Source of the DNA: Gaiellasilicea sp963794385
GTDB taxonomy: Bacteria; Actinomycetota; Thermoleophilia; Gaiellales; Gaiellaceae
Assembly: GCA_963794385.1 (NCBI GenBank)
Contig: CAWCDT010000002.1
Span: 186,001-250,000 of the forward strand
Length of the DNA stretch: 64,000 bases
Direction: 5' to 3'
Numbering within the stretch: the first letter of the stretch is position 1; the number at the start of each line of letters is the position of its first letter. Below, in pieces: positions 53,484-60,949 of this stretch. The notes below the pieces were generated by a model. The model saw only the letters and a program-made list of their open reading frames with translations. It ran no database searches and was not told the DNA's origin. A program made the position numbers and the translations under genes.

Positions 53484-53951
53484 ATGGCACTCACCCCCGT
53501 TGAGATCCGCCATGTCCAGCTCGGCCGCGGCTTCCGAGGCTACAAGCGGGAGAGCGTCGACCACCTGCTGGCCGACGTCGTCACGAGCTTCGAGGACGTC
53601 TGGCGCGACCGCGCTGACCTCGCCGATCGCGTCGAGCAGCTCGAGGCCGACCTCGTCCGCCACAAGGAGCTCGAGGGCCTGTTGCGGACGACGCTCGTCT
53701 CGGCCGAGAGCGCCGCGCAGCAGCTGCGCGAGCGGGCGCGCCAGGAGGCGGAGACGGTCGTGGCGGAGGCGCACGCGGAGGCCCGCGCGATCGCCCGCCG
53801 CGCGACTGCCGAGAAGGAACGGCTCGAGGCCGAGCTGCGCCGGATCAGGTCGCTGCTGCGCTCGGCGCTCGACAGCCTCGAGGATGCGTCGGAGGACGCC
53901 CGCGAGCCCGTGGGCGAGGCGACAGGCGAGATCCGCCGCCTCATCTCCTAG
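53484..53951 (+). CDS. DivIVA-domain protein
   Basis: 155 residues from ATG, with AAGGAGG upstream. The N-terminal DivIVA motif LTPVEIRHVQLGRGFRGYKR is followed by a long Arg/Glu/Ala coiled coil to the end. It probably marks curved membrane at poles or septum. It is shorter than Wag31-type DivIVA and may be an accessory paralogue. Confidence 0.9.
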   Translation: MALTPVEIRHVQLGRGFRGYKRESVDHLLADVVTSFEDVWRDRADLADRVEQLEADLVRHKELEGLLRTTLVSAESAAQQLRERARQEAETVVAEAHAEARAIARRATAEKERLEAELRRIRSLLRSALDSLEDASEDAREPVGEATGEIRRLIS

Positions 53952-53957
53952 CGAGTC

Positions 53958-53963
53958 TATCCT
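53958..53963 (+). promoter_or_regulatory. Putative -10 element before the DUF167 gene
   Basis: TATCCT ends 6 nt before GTG 53970 in an 18-bp gap. It could start a separate leaderless transcript covering DUF167, the DksA-type gene, lspA and rluD. Confidence 0.45.
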
Positions 53964-53969
53964 TCGGGC

Positions 53970-54266
53970 GTGACCCCGACGACGACCAGATTGCAGCTCC
54001 GCGTCGCGCCAGGCGTGTCCGGAGCGCCGGGCATCGTCGGCCGCTACGGCGAGGCGTGGAAGGTGCGCGTCGCGGCGCCGCCCGAGCGCGGGCGGGCAAA
54101 CGACGCCGTGCTGACGCTCCTCGCCGACACGCTCGCCGTGCCACGCTCCAGCCTCGCGATCGTTTCGGGAGGCGGCTCTCGGAACAAGATCGTCGAGTTG
54201 ACCGGCATCGAGCCGGCCGAGCTCGAGCGACGGCTCGCCACGGCGGGCGGACAGGAGACCGGATGA
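53970..54266 (+). CDS. DUF167 (YggU) family protein
   Basis: 98 residues from GTG. The family core LRVAPGVSGAPGIVGRYGEA, PPERGRANDAVLTLLADTL and LAIVSGGGSRNKIVELTGI is complete. Function unknown; widely found next to yggT. Stop overlaps the next ATG (ATGA). Confidence 0.88.
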   Translation: MTPTTTRLQLRVAPGVSGAPGIVGRYGEAWKVRVAAPPERGRANDAVLTLLADTLAVPRSSLAIVSGGGSRNKIVELTGIEPAELERRLATAGGQETG

Positions 54267-54628
54267 CCATCGACACCGACTCGTTCCGCCAGGAGCTCGA
54301 AGAGCACCGCACTCGGCTGCAGCGGACGATCCAGAACCACGACATCGGCAGTTCGTCGCTGACCGAGGAGATCGGCGAGCTGCTGTCGTCGAGCTCGGAC
54401 AACCATCTCGCCGACACCGCGAGCGAGACGTACGAGCGGGAGCTCGACGAGGGGCTCGAGGAGGACGCGCGTGTCCAGCTGCGGCAGGTGGACGAAGCGC
54501 TGGCGCGGATCGAGTCCGGCGAGTACGGGACCTGCGTGGCCTGCGGGAAGGAGATTCCGGTCGAGCGGCTCGAGGCGGTGCCGTGGACGTCTCTGTGCAT
54601 CGACGACGCGCGGAAGCGGCAGCGGTGA
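54263..54628 (+). CDS. TraR/DksA family zinc-finger protein
   Basis: 121 residues from ATG. Helical N terminus, then the C4-type finger GEYGTCVACGKEIPVERLEA with CVAC. The second half reads SLCIDDARKRQR, so only three of the four usual cysteines are present (C-I-D-D instead of C-x-x-C). A coiled-coil DksA-like body suggests binding to the RNA polymerase secondary channel, but the D-x-x-D-x-A tip motif is not obvious. Confidence 0.8.
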   Translation: MTIDTDSFRQELEEHRTRLQRTIQNHDIGSSSLTEEIGELLSSSSDNHLADTASETYERELDEGLEEDARVQLRQVDEALARIESGEYGTCVACGKEIPVERLEAVPWTSLCIDDARKRQR

Positions 54629-55227
54629 ACGAGCCCGCCAGGCGTGAGGAGCTCCAGCCGGTCGACGTGCGCGTCGGCTCCGCCACGAACGCGCTCCGGC
54701 CGATCCTGGCGGGCGAGCGAAGGCTCGGCGCCGGCAGGCAGCAGTGGCTCGGTCTCGGCGTGGTCGCCCTCGCGGCCGTCGCCGCCGACCAGCTGACGAA
54801 GCAGGTCGTCGCACGGACGCTGGCGCTGGGGGAGGAGGTCGAGATCGCCGGGCCGTTCTCGATCCATCACGTGCACAACTCCGGGATCGCGTTCGGCCTC
54901 TTCTCGAGCGCCACGTCGATCGTGATTGCCCTCACGGCCCTCGCGGTCCTCTGGATGCTCGTCTTCTTCGCCCGCTCGGGCTCGCGCCATCCCGTGCTCC
55001 CGGTCGCGCTCGGCTTCGTCCTCGGCGGCAGCGTCGCCAACCTGCTCGACCGCGTCCGGCTCGGCCATGTGACCGACTTTCTCGACCTGCGCTTCTGGCC
55101 GGCGTTCAACCTCGCCGATGTCTTCATCGTCGTCGGCGTCGCCACGCTGTTCGGGGCGCTCGCCGGCGCCGACCGCGCGAAGCACAGGCCGCGTAGCGTT
55201 GGCCACTCTCCGCTTTCGCGCCCCTGA
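54625..55227 (+). CDS. lspA: Lipoprotein signal peptidase
   Basis: 200 residues from GTG overlapping the previous stop. Four transmembrane helices and both catalytic Asp motifs are visible: VAADQLTKQVVARTLALGEE, HHVHNSGIAFGLF, GGSVANLLDRVRLGHVTDFL and FNLADVFIVVGV. It cleaves prolipoprotein signal peptides at the membrane. The first 45 residues are a cytoplasmic extension; a later start is possible. Confidence 0.93.
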   Translation: MNEPARREELQPVDVRVGSATNALRPILAGERRLGAGRQQWLGLGVVALAAVAADQLTKQVVARTLALGEEVEIAGPFSIHHVHNSGIAFGLFSSATSIVIALTALAVLWMLVFFARSGSRHPVLPVALGFVLGGSVANLLDRVRLGHVTDFLDLRFWPAFNLADVFIVVGVATLFGALAGADRAKHRPRSVGHSPLSRP

Positions 55228-56092
55228 GCCCGCACGGCTCGACCGTGCACTCGCCGTGCGTCCGGAGGTCGGCTCGCGGGCGCTCGCCGAGCGGCTGATC
55301 GCCTCCGGGGCGGTGCTCGTCGACGGCGAGCGCCGGGCCAAGAGCCACCGGCTCGAGGGTGGGGAAGCCGTGATCGTCGAGCTGCCACCGGAGCCGCAGC
55401 CGCCGGCGGCCGAGGAGATGGACCTGCGCGTCGCGTGGGAGGACGAGCACCTGCTCGTCGTCGACAAGCCGGCCGGCGTCGTCGTCCATCCCGGTGCGGG
55501 CCACGACACGGGAACGCTCGTCCACGGCCTGCTCGCGCTCGACGCGGCGGGCGGCGACGACGAACGGCCCGGGATCGTGCACCGCCTCGACCGGGACACG
55601 TCGGGGCTGCTGGTCGCGGCGCGTTCCGACGAGGCCCACGAGCGGCTGCAGGAGCTGATCCGCCGCCGCGAGGTCGAGCGCGGCTATCTCGCGCTCGTCA
55701 GGGGCTCGCTCCGCTCGCGCACGGGACGCATCGAGGCGCCGATCGGGCGCGACCGGCTCGACCGCACGCGCCATTCGCTCGACACGCCGACGCCGCGCCG
55801 CGCGGTGACCCACTTCGGGGTGCTGGAGCGCCTCGGCCCGCGTGCGCTCCTCGAGATCATGCTCGAGACCGGCCGCACGCATCAGATCCGCGTCCATCTC
55901 GAGGCGATCGATCTCCCGGTGTGTGGCGACCCCGTCTACGGCGTGGCCGGAGACCTCGGCCTCGAGCGTCAGTTCCTGCACGCCGCCCGGCTTGCGTTCG
56001 ACCACCCGTTCAGCGGCGAGCGCGTGGAGGTCACCTCGCCGCTCCCCGAAGATCTCGCCGCGGCGCTCGAACGCGCCCGCGAGGTGGCCTAA
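55199..56092 (+). CDS. rluD: RluD-type 23S rRNA pseudouridine synthase
   Basis: 297 residues from TTG 55199, overlapping lspA by 29 nt. An N-terminal S4 domain (LDRALAVRPEVGSRALAERL) and the catalytic motif RPGIVHRLDRDTSGLLVAAR with nucleophile Asp are present, then TGRTHQIRVHLEAIDLPVCG. It makes pseudouridines in large-subunit rRNA. It is the standard partner of lspA in operons. Confidence 0.93.
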   Translation: MATLRFRAPEPARLDRALAVRPEVGSRALAERLIASGAVLVDGERRAKSHRLEGGEAVIVELPPEPQPPAAEEMDLRVAWEDEHLLVVDKPAGVVVHPGAGHDTGTLVHGLLALDAAGGDDERPGIVHRLDRDTSGLLVAARSDEAHERLQELIRRREVERGYLALVRGSLRSRTGRIEAPIGRDRLDRTRHSLDTPTPRRAVTHFGVLERLGPRALLEIMLETGRTHQIRVHLEAIDLPVCGDPVYGVAGDLGLERQFLHAARLAFDHPFSGERVEVTSPLPEDLAAALERAREVA

Positions 56093-56114
56093 AGCGACGC
56101 GCCTCCGCGGGACC

Positions 56115-56135
56115 GGTCCGGGGACTGTCCCCGGA
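56115..56135. terminator. REP-like GC hairpin after rluD
   Basis: GTCCGGGGA and its reverse complement flank CTG. The stem would be very stable, but no T-run follows. Its position 22 bp after the rluD stop suits a terminator. Its sequence style (GGGGACTGTCCCC core) also resembles dispersed extragenic palindromes of other bacteria. Confidence 0.5.
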
Positions 56136-56180
56136 CATGGCCCACGCAGACGTGTCCGCGAGTAAATCTTCCGCAACAAG

Positions 56181-56206
56181 TTGTCCACAGGCCAAACCGC
56201 TACACT
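56181..56206 (+). promoter_or_regulatory. DnaA box and putative rpsB promoter
   Basis: TTGTCCACA (56181-56189) is the actinobacterial DnaA-box consensus. TACACT at 56201-56206 could be the -10 of the ribosomal operon. TTGTCC is only 14 bp from it, too close for a normal -35, so a true -35 is not identified. Confidence 0.4.
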
Positions 56207-56327
56207 GCCCGCGTTCCGTTCCCTTCGTCCCGGCGACCAGGACGGGTGGGGGTGCCCGGCTTTGCGCCAGGTTCCGCCCGCGCCCCGCCGGCTGTAACGC
56301 AATCGAACCGAGAAAGGGGCCAATCCC

Positions 56328-57272
56328 TTGGCAGTCGTATCCATGCGTGACCTGCTCGAGGCCGGCGTGCACTTCGGCCACCAGACCCGCCGCTGGAACC
56401 CGAAGATGAAGCGCTTCATCTTCACCGAGCGCGGGGGCATCTACATCATCGACCTGACCCAGACCTCCGAGCTCCTCCAGGAGGCCCACGACTTCGCGCG
56501 CAACCTCGCGGAGCGCGGCGGCACGATCCTCTTCGTCGGCACGAAGAAGCAGGCGCAGGACGCCGTCACGCAGGAGGCCGCGCGCGTCGGCATGCCGTAC
56601 GTGGCCCACCGCTGGCTGGGTGGCCTGCTCACGAACTGGCGCACGATCACCGACCGGATCGCGCACCTGCACGAGCTCCGGCGCCTGAAGAGCGAGGGCC
56701 AGCTCGAGCTGCTCCCGGCGAAGGAGCGGATCACGCTGCTCGCCGAGCTCGAGAAGCTGGAGGCGAATCTCGGCGGCGTCGCCGAGCTGCGCCGCCAGCC
56801 CGATGCCGTGTTCATCGTCGACCTTCGCAAGGAACAGCTCGCCGTCCGCGAAGCGCGGCGGCTCGGCGTGCCGATCATCGCGCTCGTCGACACGAACTGC
56901 GACCCGGACGAGGCCGACTACGTCATCCCCGGGAACGACGACGCGATCCGCTCCTGCAGCCTGATCGTGAAGGCGATCGCCGACGGGATCGCGGCCGGTC
57001 AGGGGAAGGTAACCGAGCAGGAGCTGGCCGCCGCCGCCAACGGCGACGGCGCCCAGGCGGCTTCTGCCGAGAGCGCCGCGCCCACCGAGGAGATTCCGGC
57101 GACCGAGGAGACCCCGCCCACCGAGCAGACCGCTGCCGCGAGCGAGGAAGCCGCCGCGCCGAGCGAGGAGCCGACCGCCGAGGCCGTCGAGCAGACTCCC
57201 GAGGTCCCCGCCGAGACGCCGGCAGCCGAGCCGCAGCCGGCCGAGCCGCAGGGGGAGGAGGAGAGCGCGTGA
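56328..57272 (+). CDS. rpsB: 30S ribosomal protein S2 with a long acidic C-terminal tail
   Basis: 314 residues from TTG, with an AAAGGGG site upstream. The S2 core is normal (VVSMRDLLEAGVHFGHQTRR, FVGTKKQAQDAV, VPIIALVDTNCDPDEADYVI). After about residue 242 comes a Pro/Ala/Glu/Thr tail of about 70 residues with repeats of the TEE/SEE/AE-P type, ending QGEEESA. The tail is absent from typical S2 and would be disordered. It heads the rpsB-tsf-pyrH-frr operon. Confidence 0.95.
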   Translation: MAVVSMRDLLEAGVHFGHQTRRWNPKMKRFIFTERGGIYIIDLTQTSELLQEAHDFARNLAERGGTILFVGTKKQAQDAVTQEAARVGMPYVAHRWLGGLLTNWRTITDRIAHLHELRRLKSEGQLELLPAKERITLLAELEKLEANLGGVAELRRQPDAVFIVDLRKEQLAVREARRLGVPIIALVDTNCDPDEADYVIPGNDDAIRSCSLIVKAIADGIAAGQGKVTEQELAAAANGDGAQAASAESAAPTEEIPATEETPPTEQTAAASEEAAAPSEEPTAEAVEQTPEVPAETPAAEPQPAEPQGEEESA

Positions 57273-58078
57273 GCACCACCATTTCCGCAGCACTCGTCAA
57301 GGAGCTCCGCGACCTCACGGGCGCACCGATGATGGACTGCAAGCGCGCGCTCGAGGAGACGGGCGGCGATCTCGACGCCGCGCGCACGCTCCTCCGCGAG
57401 CGTGGCATGGCGCAGGTGGCGAAGCGCGCCGGCCGGGCGACGACAGAGGGCATGGTCGGCTACCGCATCGCGGACGGCTACGGGACGATCGTCGCGCTCG
57501 GCTGCGAGACGGAGCCGGTCTCCAAGAACGAGGAGTTCCAGGCGTTCGCGAAGCGGCTCTTCGAAGCCGTCCACGCGGGTGGGCCGGAGGCCGTCGAGTC
57601 GCTCGAGCAGGACCGGATCGACGTCGCCGCCAAGCTGGGCGAGAACATCGTCGTCGTCGGGGCGGAGCGCTACGAGCAGGGCGAGGGTGAGGCGCTGAAC
57701 GCGTATACGCACCCACCGGCGAACAAGATCGGCGTCCTCGTCAAGCTCGAAGGCGGCGACGCGGAGCTCGCACGCCAGCTCGCGATGCACATCTCGTTCG
57801 CGGCGCCCGAGTGGACGACGCGGGACGACGTCCCCGCCGAGATCGTCGAGGCCGAGCGCCAGGTTTACCTCAACTCAGACGAGCTGGAAGGCAAGCCGGA
57901 GCAGGCGAAGGAGAAGATCGTGGAAGGCATGCTCGCGAAGCGCTTCTTCGCGGCGCAACCCGGCGGGGCGCTGACCGAGCAGCCATGGATCCACGACTCG
58001 GCGAAGACGGTCGGCCAGGCGCTTGCCGACGCCGACGCACGTGTGGTCGCCTTCAAGCGGCTCTCTGTCGCAGAATAG
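57269..58078 (+). CDS. tsf: Elongation factor Ts
   Basis: 269 residues from GTG overlapping rpsB. It is the guanine nucleotide exchange factor for EF-Tu. The N-terminal UBA-like domain has ALVKELRDLTGAPMMDCKRA, and the EF-Tu-binding region has VALGCETEPVSKNEEFQAF. The C-terminal motif KEKIVEGMLAKRFFA is conserved. Full length. Confidence 0.96.
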   Translation: MSTTISAALVKELRDLTGAPMMDCKRALEETGGDLDAARTLLRERGMAQVAKRAGRATTEGMVGYRIADGYGTIVALGCETEPVSKNEEFQAFAKRLFEAVHAGGPEAVESLEQDRIDVAAKLGENIVVVGAERYEQGEGEALNAYTHPPANKIGVLVKLEGGDAELARQLAMHISFAAPEWTTRDDVPAEIVEAERQVYLNSDELEGKPEQAKEKIVEGMLAKRFFAAQPGGALTEQPWIHDSAKTVGQALADADARVVAFKRLSVAE

Positions 58079-58082
58079 GCGC

Positions 58083-58856
58083 GTGACCACGCCGCAACAG
58101 GAGCTGGAGCGCTCGCCGGCCGGCGTCGCTCCCGCATTCCGCCGTGTCCTGCTGAAGCTCTCGGGCGAGGCCCTGATGGGCGACCACGAGTACGGGATCG
58201 ACCCGAAACGAGTGGCGTCGATCGCGCGCGAGGTCGTCGACGTCCAGTCGGAGGGCCTCGAGCTCGCGATCGTCGTCGGTGGCGGCAACATCTACCGGGG
58301 CATGGCGGCCGCGAACGAGGGGATGGACCGTGCCACCGCCGACTACGCGGGGATGCTCGCGACCGTGCTGAACGCGGTGGCGCTCCAGGACGCGCTCGAG
58401 CGGATCGGTGCCGACACGCGCCTCCTCTCGGCGCTCGAGGTATCGGAGGTCGCCGAGCCGTATATCCGCCGCCGCGCCATCCGCCACCTCGAGAAGGGCA
58501 GGATCGTGATCTTCGCCGCAGGCACTGGCAACCCGTTCTTCACGACCGACACGGCCGCGGCGCTCCGGGCGCTCGAGATCGGCGCGGACGCGATCCTGAT
58601 GGCGAAGAGCGGGACCAAGGGCGTCTATGACGGCGACCCCAGCACCGAGCCGGATGCGACCTTCCTGCCCTCGCTGACGCATCTCGAGGCGATCGAGCGC
58701 GGCCTGCGCGTGATGGACACGACGGCGCTCTCGCTCTGCATGGAGAACGGCCTGCCCATCCACGTCTTCGAGCTCATAGAGGGCAACATCCGTCGCGTCG
58801 CGGCGGGACAGCGCGTGGGGACGATCATCTCGACCATCGACGAGAAGGAGAGCTAG
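58083..58856 (+). CDS. pyrH: UMP kinase
   Basis: 257 residues from GTG 58083, 4 nt after tsf. Amino-acid-kinase fold: FRRVLLKLSGEALMGDHEYG, VVGGGNIYRGMAAANEGMDR, TGNPFFTTDTAAALRALEI and AKSGTKGVYDGDP. It phosphorylates UMP to UDP, feeding both CTP synthesis (pyrG at 7689) and UDP-sugars for the cell wall. Confidence 0.96.
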   Translation: MTTPQQELERSPAGVAPAFRRVLLKLSGEALMGDHEYGIDPKRVASIAREVVDVQSEGLELAIVVGGGNIYRGMAAANEGMDRATADYAGMLATVLNAVALQDALERIGADTRLLSALEVSEVAEPYIRRRAIRHLEKGRIVIFAAGTGNPFFTTDTAAALRALEIGADAILMAKSGTKGVYDGDPSTEPDATFLPSLTHLEAIERGLRVMDTTALSLCMENGLPIHVFELIEGNIRRVAAGQRVGTIISTIDEKES

Positions 58857-58861
58857 AGCTG

Positions 58862-59425
58862 ATGCCGACCATCGAGGAGTTTCTGGACGACGCGAAGCGC
58901 CGGATGGACAAGTCGATCGAGACGACGCGAACCGAGTTCAACAGCGTCCGCACGGGCCGTGCCTCGACGGCGCTCCTCGACCGGATCACGATCGACTACT
59001 ACGGGACGCAAACGCCGCTGAAGAACCTCGCGACGATCGGCGCCCCCGAGCCGCGCCTACTCACCGTGCAGCCGTTCGACCCGTCGCAGATCAAGGCGAT
59101 CGAGAAGGCGGTGCAGGAATCCGACCTCGGCCTGACTCCCTCGAACGACGGCAAGATGATCCGCCTGCCGATCCCGCAGCTGACGGAGGAGCGACGCAAG
59201 GAGCTCGTCAAGCTGGTTCGTCGCTACGGCGAGGACGGCAAGGTCGCGATCCGGAACGTCCGGCGCGACGCGATGAAGCATCTCGAGGAGCTCGTCCGAA
59301 ACGGCGAGGTCGGCGACGACGAGGAGCGCCGCGGCGAGAACCAGGTCCAGAAGCTCACCGACGAGCACACGAAGTCGATCGACGACCTCATGAAGCACAA
59401 AGAGGCTGAGATCATGGAGGTATAG
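58862..59425 (+). CDS. frr: Ribosome recycling factor
   Basis: 187 residues from ATG. The three-helix bundle and beta domain are complete: RTEFNSVRTGRASTALLDRI, YYGTQTPLKNLATIGAPEPR, LTEERRKELVKLVRRYGEDG. It releases ribosomes after termination with EF-G. Its 3' end holds GGAGG (59416-59420), which is placed to serve uppS. Confidence 0.96.
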   Translation: MPTIEEFLDDAKRRMDKSIETTRTEFNSVRTGRASTALLDRITIDYYGTQTPLKNLATIGAPEPRLLTVQPFDPSQIKAIEKAVQESDLGLTPSNDGKMIRLPIPQLTEERRKELVKLVRRYGEDGKVAIRNVRRDAMKHLEELVRNGEVGDDEERRGENQVQKLTDEHTKSIDDLMKHKEAEIMEV

Positions 59426-59481
59426 AGGTCGCCACCGACCTCTCCAATTCGACTGAGCTCGCCCGCAGCGTCGCGATCATC

Positions 59482-60138
59482 ATGGACGGGAACGGCCGTT
59501 GGGCGGAGCGGCGCGGCCTCCCCGTCGCCGCCGGCCACCGGGAAGGGACGCGGGCGCTCCGGCGCACCGTCGAGGCGGCGATCGAGCTCGGGGTCGAGTC
59601 GCTCGCCGTCTACGCGTTCTCGACCGAGAACTGGACGCGGCCGGCCGACGAGGTCGACGACCTGATGGCGATCCTCGGCGAGACGATCGAGCGGGAGCTC
59701 CCCGATCTCGCGAAGCAGGGCGTGCGCACGCGGTTCATCGGCCGCCGCGACCGCGTGCCGAAGGAGCTGCGCGAGCGGATGACCACGCTCGAGGACGAGA
59801 CGGCCGCGAACGACAGGCTCCTGCTCTGGATCGCATTCGACTACGGCGGTCGGGCGGAGCTCGTCGAGGCGGCGCGGCGTCTGCTCGAGTCCGGTGTTGC
59901 CCCGGCCGACGTGGACGAGAGGGCATTTGCCGCGCAGCTCTATGCACCCGACCTTCCCGACCCGGATCTGCTGATCCGCACGTCGGGGGAGCTCCGGCTT
60001 TCGAACTTCCTCCTCTGGCAGCTCGCCTACGCCGAGCTCGTCTTCGTCGAGACGCTCTGGCCCGACTTCGGCGCGCCGGAGCTGAGCCAGGCGCTGGCCG
60101 ACTACGCCAGCAGGCGCCGGCGGTTCGGCGGAAGGTGA
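59482..60138 (+). CDS. uppS: Isoprenyl (undecaprenyl) diphosphate synthase
   Basis: 218 residues if ATG 59482 is used (MDGNGRWAERRGLPVAAGHR, FSTENWTRPADEV, DLLIRTSGELRLSNFLLWQL). The cis-prenyltransferase core needs the strand just before MDGNGR. That strand is present in frame (LARSVAII) back to about 59428, but no ATG, GTG or TTG lies there. GGAGG at 59416-59420 is 7 nt before GTC 59428, so a non-canonical start is possible. It makes the lipid carrier for the cell wall. Confidence 0.9.
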   Translation: MDGNGRWAERRGLPVAAGHREGTRALRRTVEAAIELGVESLAVYAFSTENWTRPADEVDDLMAILGETIERELPDLAKQGVRTRFIGRRDRVPKELRERMTTLEDETAANDRLLLWIAFDYGGRAELVEAARRLLESGVAPADVDERAFAAQLYAPDLPDPDLLIRTSGELRLSNFLLWQLAYAELVFVETLWPDFGAPELSQALADYASRRRRFGGR

Positions 60139-60935
60139 ATCAGTTCCTCTCGCGGGTGCTCGTCACCCTCGTCGGCGTACCGGTCGTCCTCTGGCTCGTC
60201 TACCTGGGCGACTGGTGGCTCTTCGGGCTGGCCGTCGTGGTGACGTTGATCGCGCTCCACGAGCTGTACGTGATGGCCCGCGGCCTCCGGCCGCTCGTCC
60301 TCGCCGGCTACGTGGGGGCGATCGCGACGCTGCTCGGCGCGCAGCTCGGCGGCTCCGCGTGGATGGTCGGAGGCTTCATGCTCACGCTCGTCCTCGCCTT
60401 CCTGCTCTACGGGATCGCCGAGACACGGCAGCCGGCGACCGTGACGATGAGCACGACGGTCTTCGGCACCGCGTGGATCGCGCTCGGCATCGCTCATCTG
60501 CTGCTCCTGCGGGACATCCCGGAGCACGGCCGGCTCGCGGTCTTCACGCTCCTTCTCGCCGTCTTCGCCGACGACACCGCCGCCTACCTCATTGGACGGC
60601 TCGTCGGTCGTCACAAGCTCGCGCCCGCGCTCTCGCCCGGGAAGACGTGGGAGGGTTTCATCGCAGGGACCGCGGCCGCGATCGCCGTCGCGTTCTTCGC
60701 GCTCTACGAGCAGGACTTCCTGACGATCCCGGAGTCGATCGTGCTCGGGGCCGCGATCGCGCTCGCGGGCGCCGCGGGCGACCTCTTCGAGTCGGCTCTG
60801 AAGCGGGACCTGCAGGTCAAGGACTCGGGCCAGCTGCTCGGCGGGCACGGCGGCATGCTCGACCGGACCGACTCTCTCCTCTTCGCCTCGGTCGCCGCCT
60901 ATTACGTCGTCCTGGCGGTCGGCGTCGCCTCGTAG
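60135..60935 (+). CDS. cdsA: Phosphatidate cytidylyltransferase
   Basis: 266 residues from GTG overlapping uppS. About eight transmembrane helices. The family signature near the C terminus is complete: GAAGDLFESALKRDLQVKDS, then GQLLGGHGGMLDRTDSLLFA. It makes CDP-diacylglycerol from CTP and phosphatidic acid. SPGKTWEGF is also conserved. Confidence 0.95.
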   Translation: MNQFLSRVLVTLVGVPVVLWLVYLGDWWLFGLAVVVTLIALHELYVMARGLRPLVLAGYVGAIATLLGAQLGGSAWMVGGFMLTLVLAFLLYGIAETRQPATVTMSTTVFGTAWIALGIAHLLLLRDIPEHGRLAVFTLLLAVFADDTAAYLIGRLVGRHKLAPALSPGKTWEGFIAGTAAAIAVAFFALYEQDFLTIPESIVLGAAIALAGAAGDLFESALKRDLQVKDSGQLLGGHGGMLDRTDSLLFASVAAYYVVLAVGVAS

Positions 60936-60949
60936 GGCACACTGTGCCC

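Larger units (their letters stand above)
56093..56327. other. Non-coding region between rluD and the rpsB operon
   Basis: 235 bp with no credible gene. It holds a GC palindrome (56115-56135), a perfect actinobacterial DnaA box (56181-56189), a -10-like TACACT (56201-56206), and then about 115 nt that would be an rpsB leader. This is the longest leader implied in the window, where most genes look leaderless. Confidence 0.6.
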
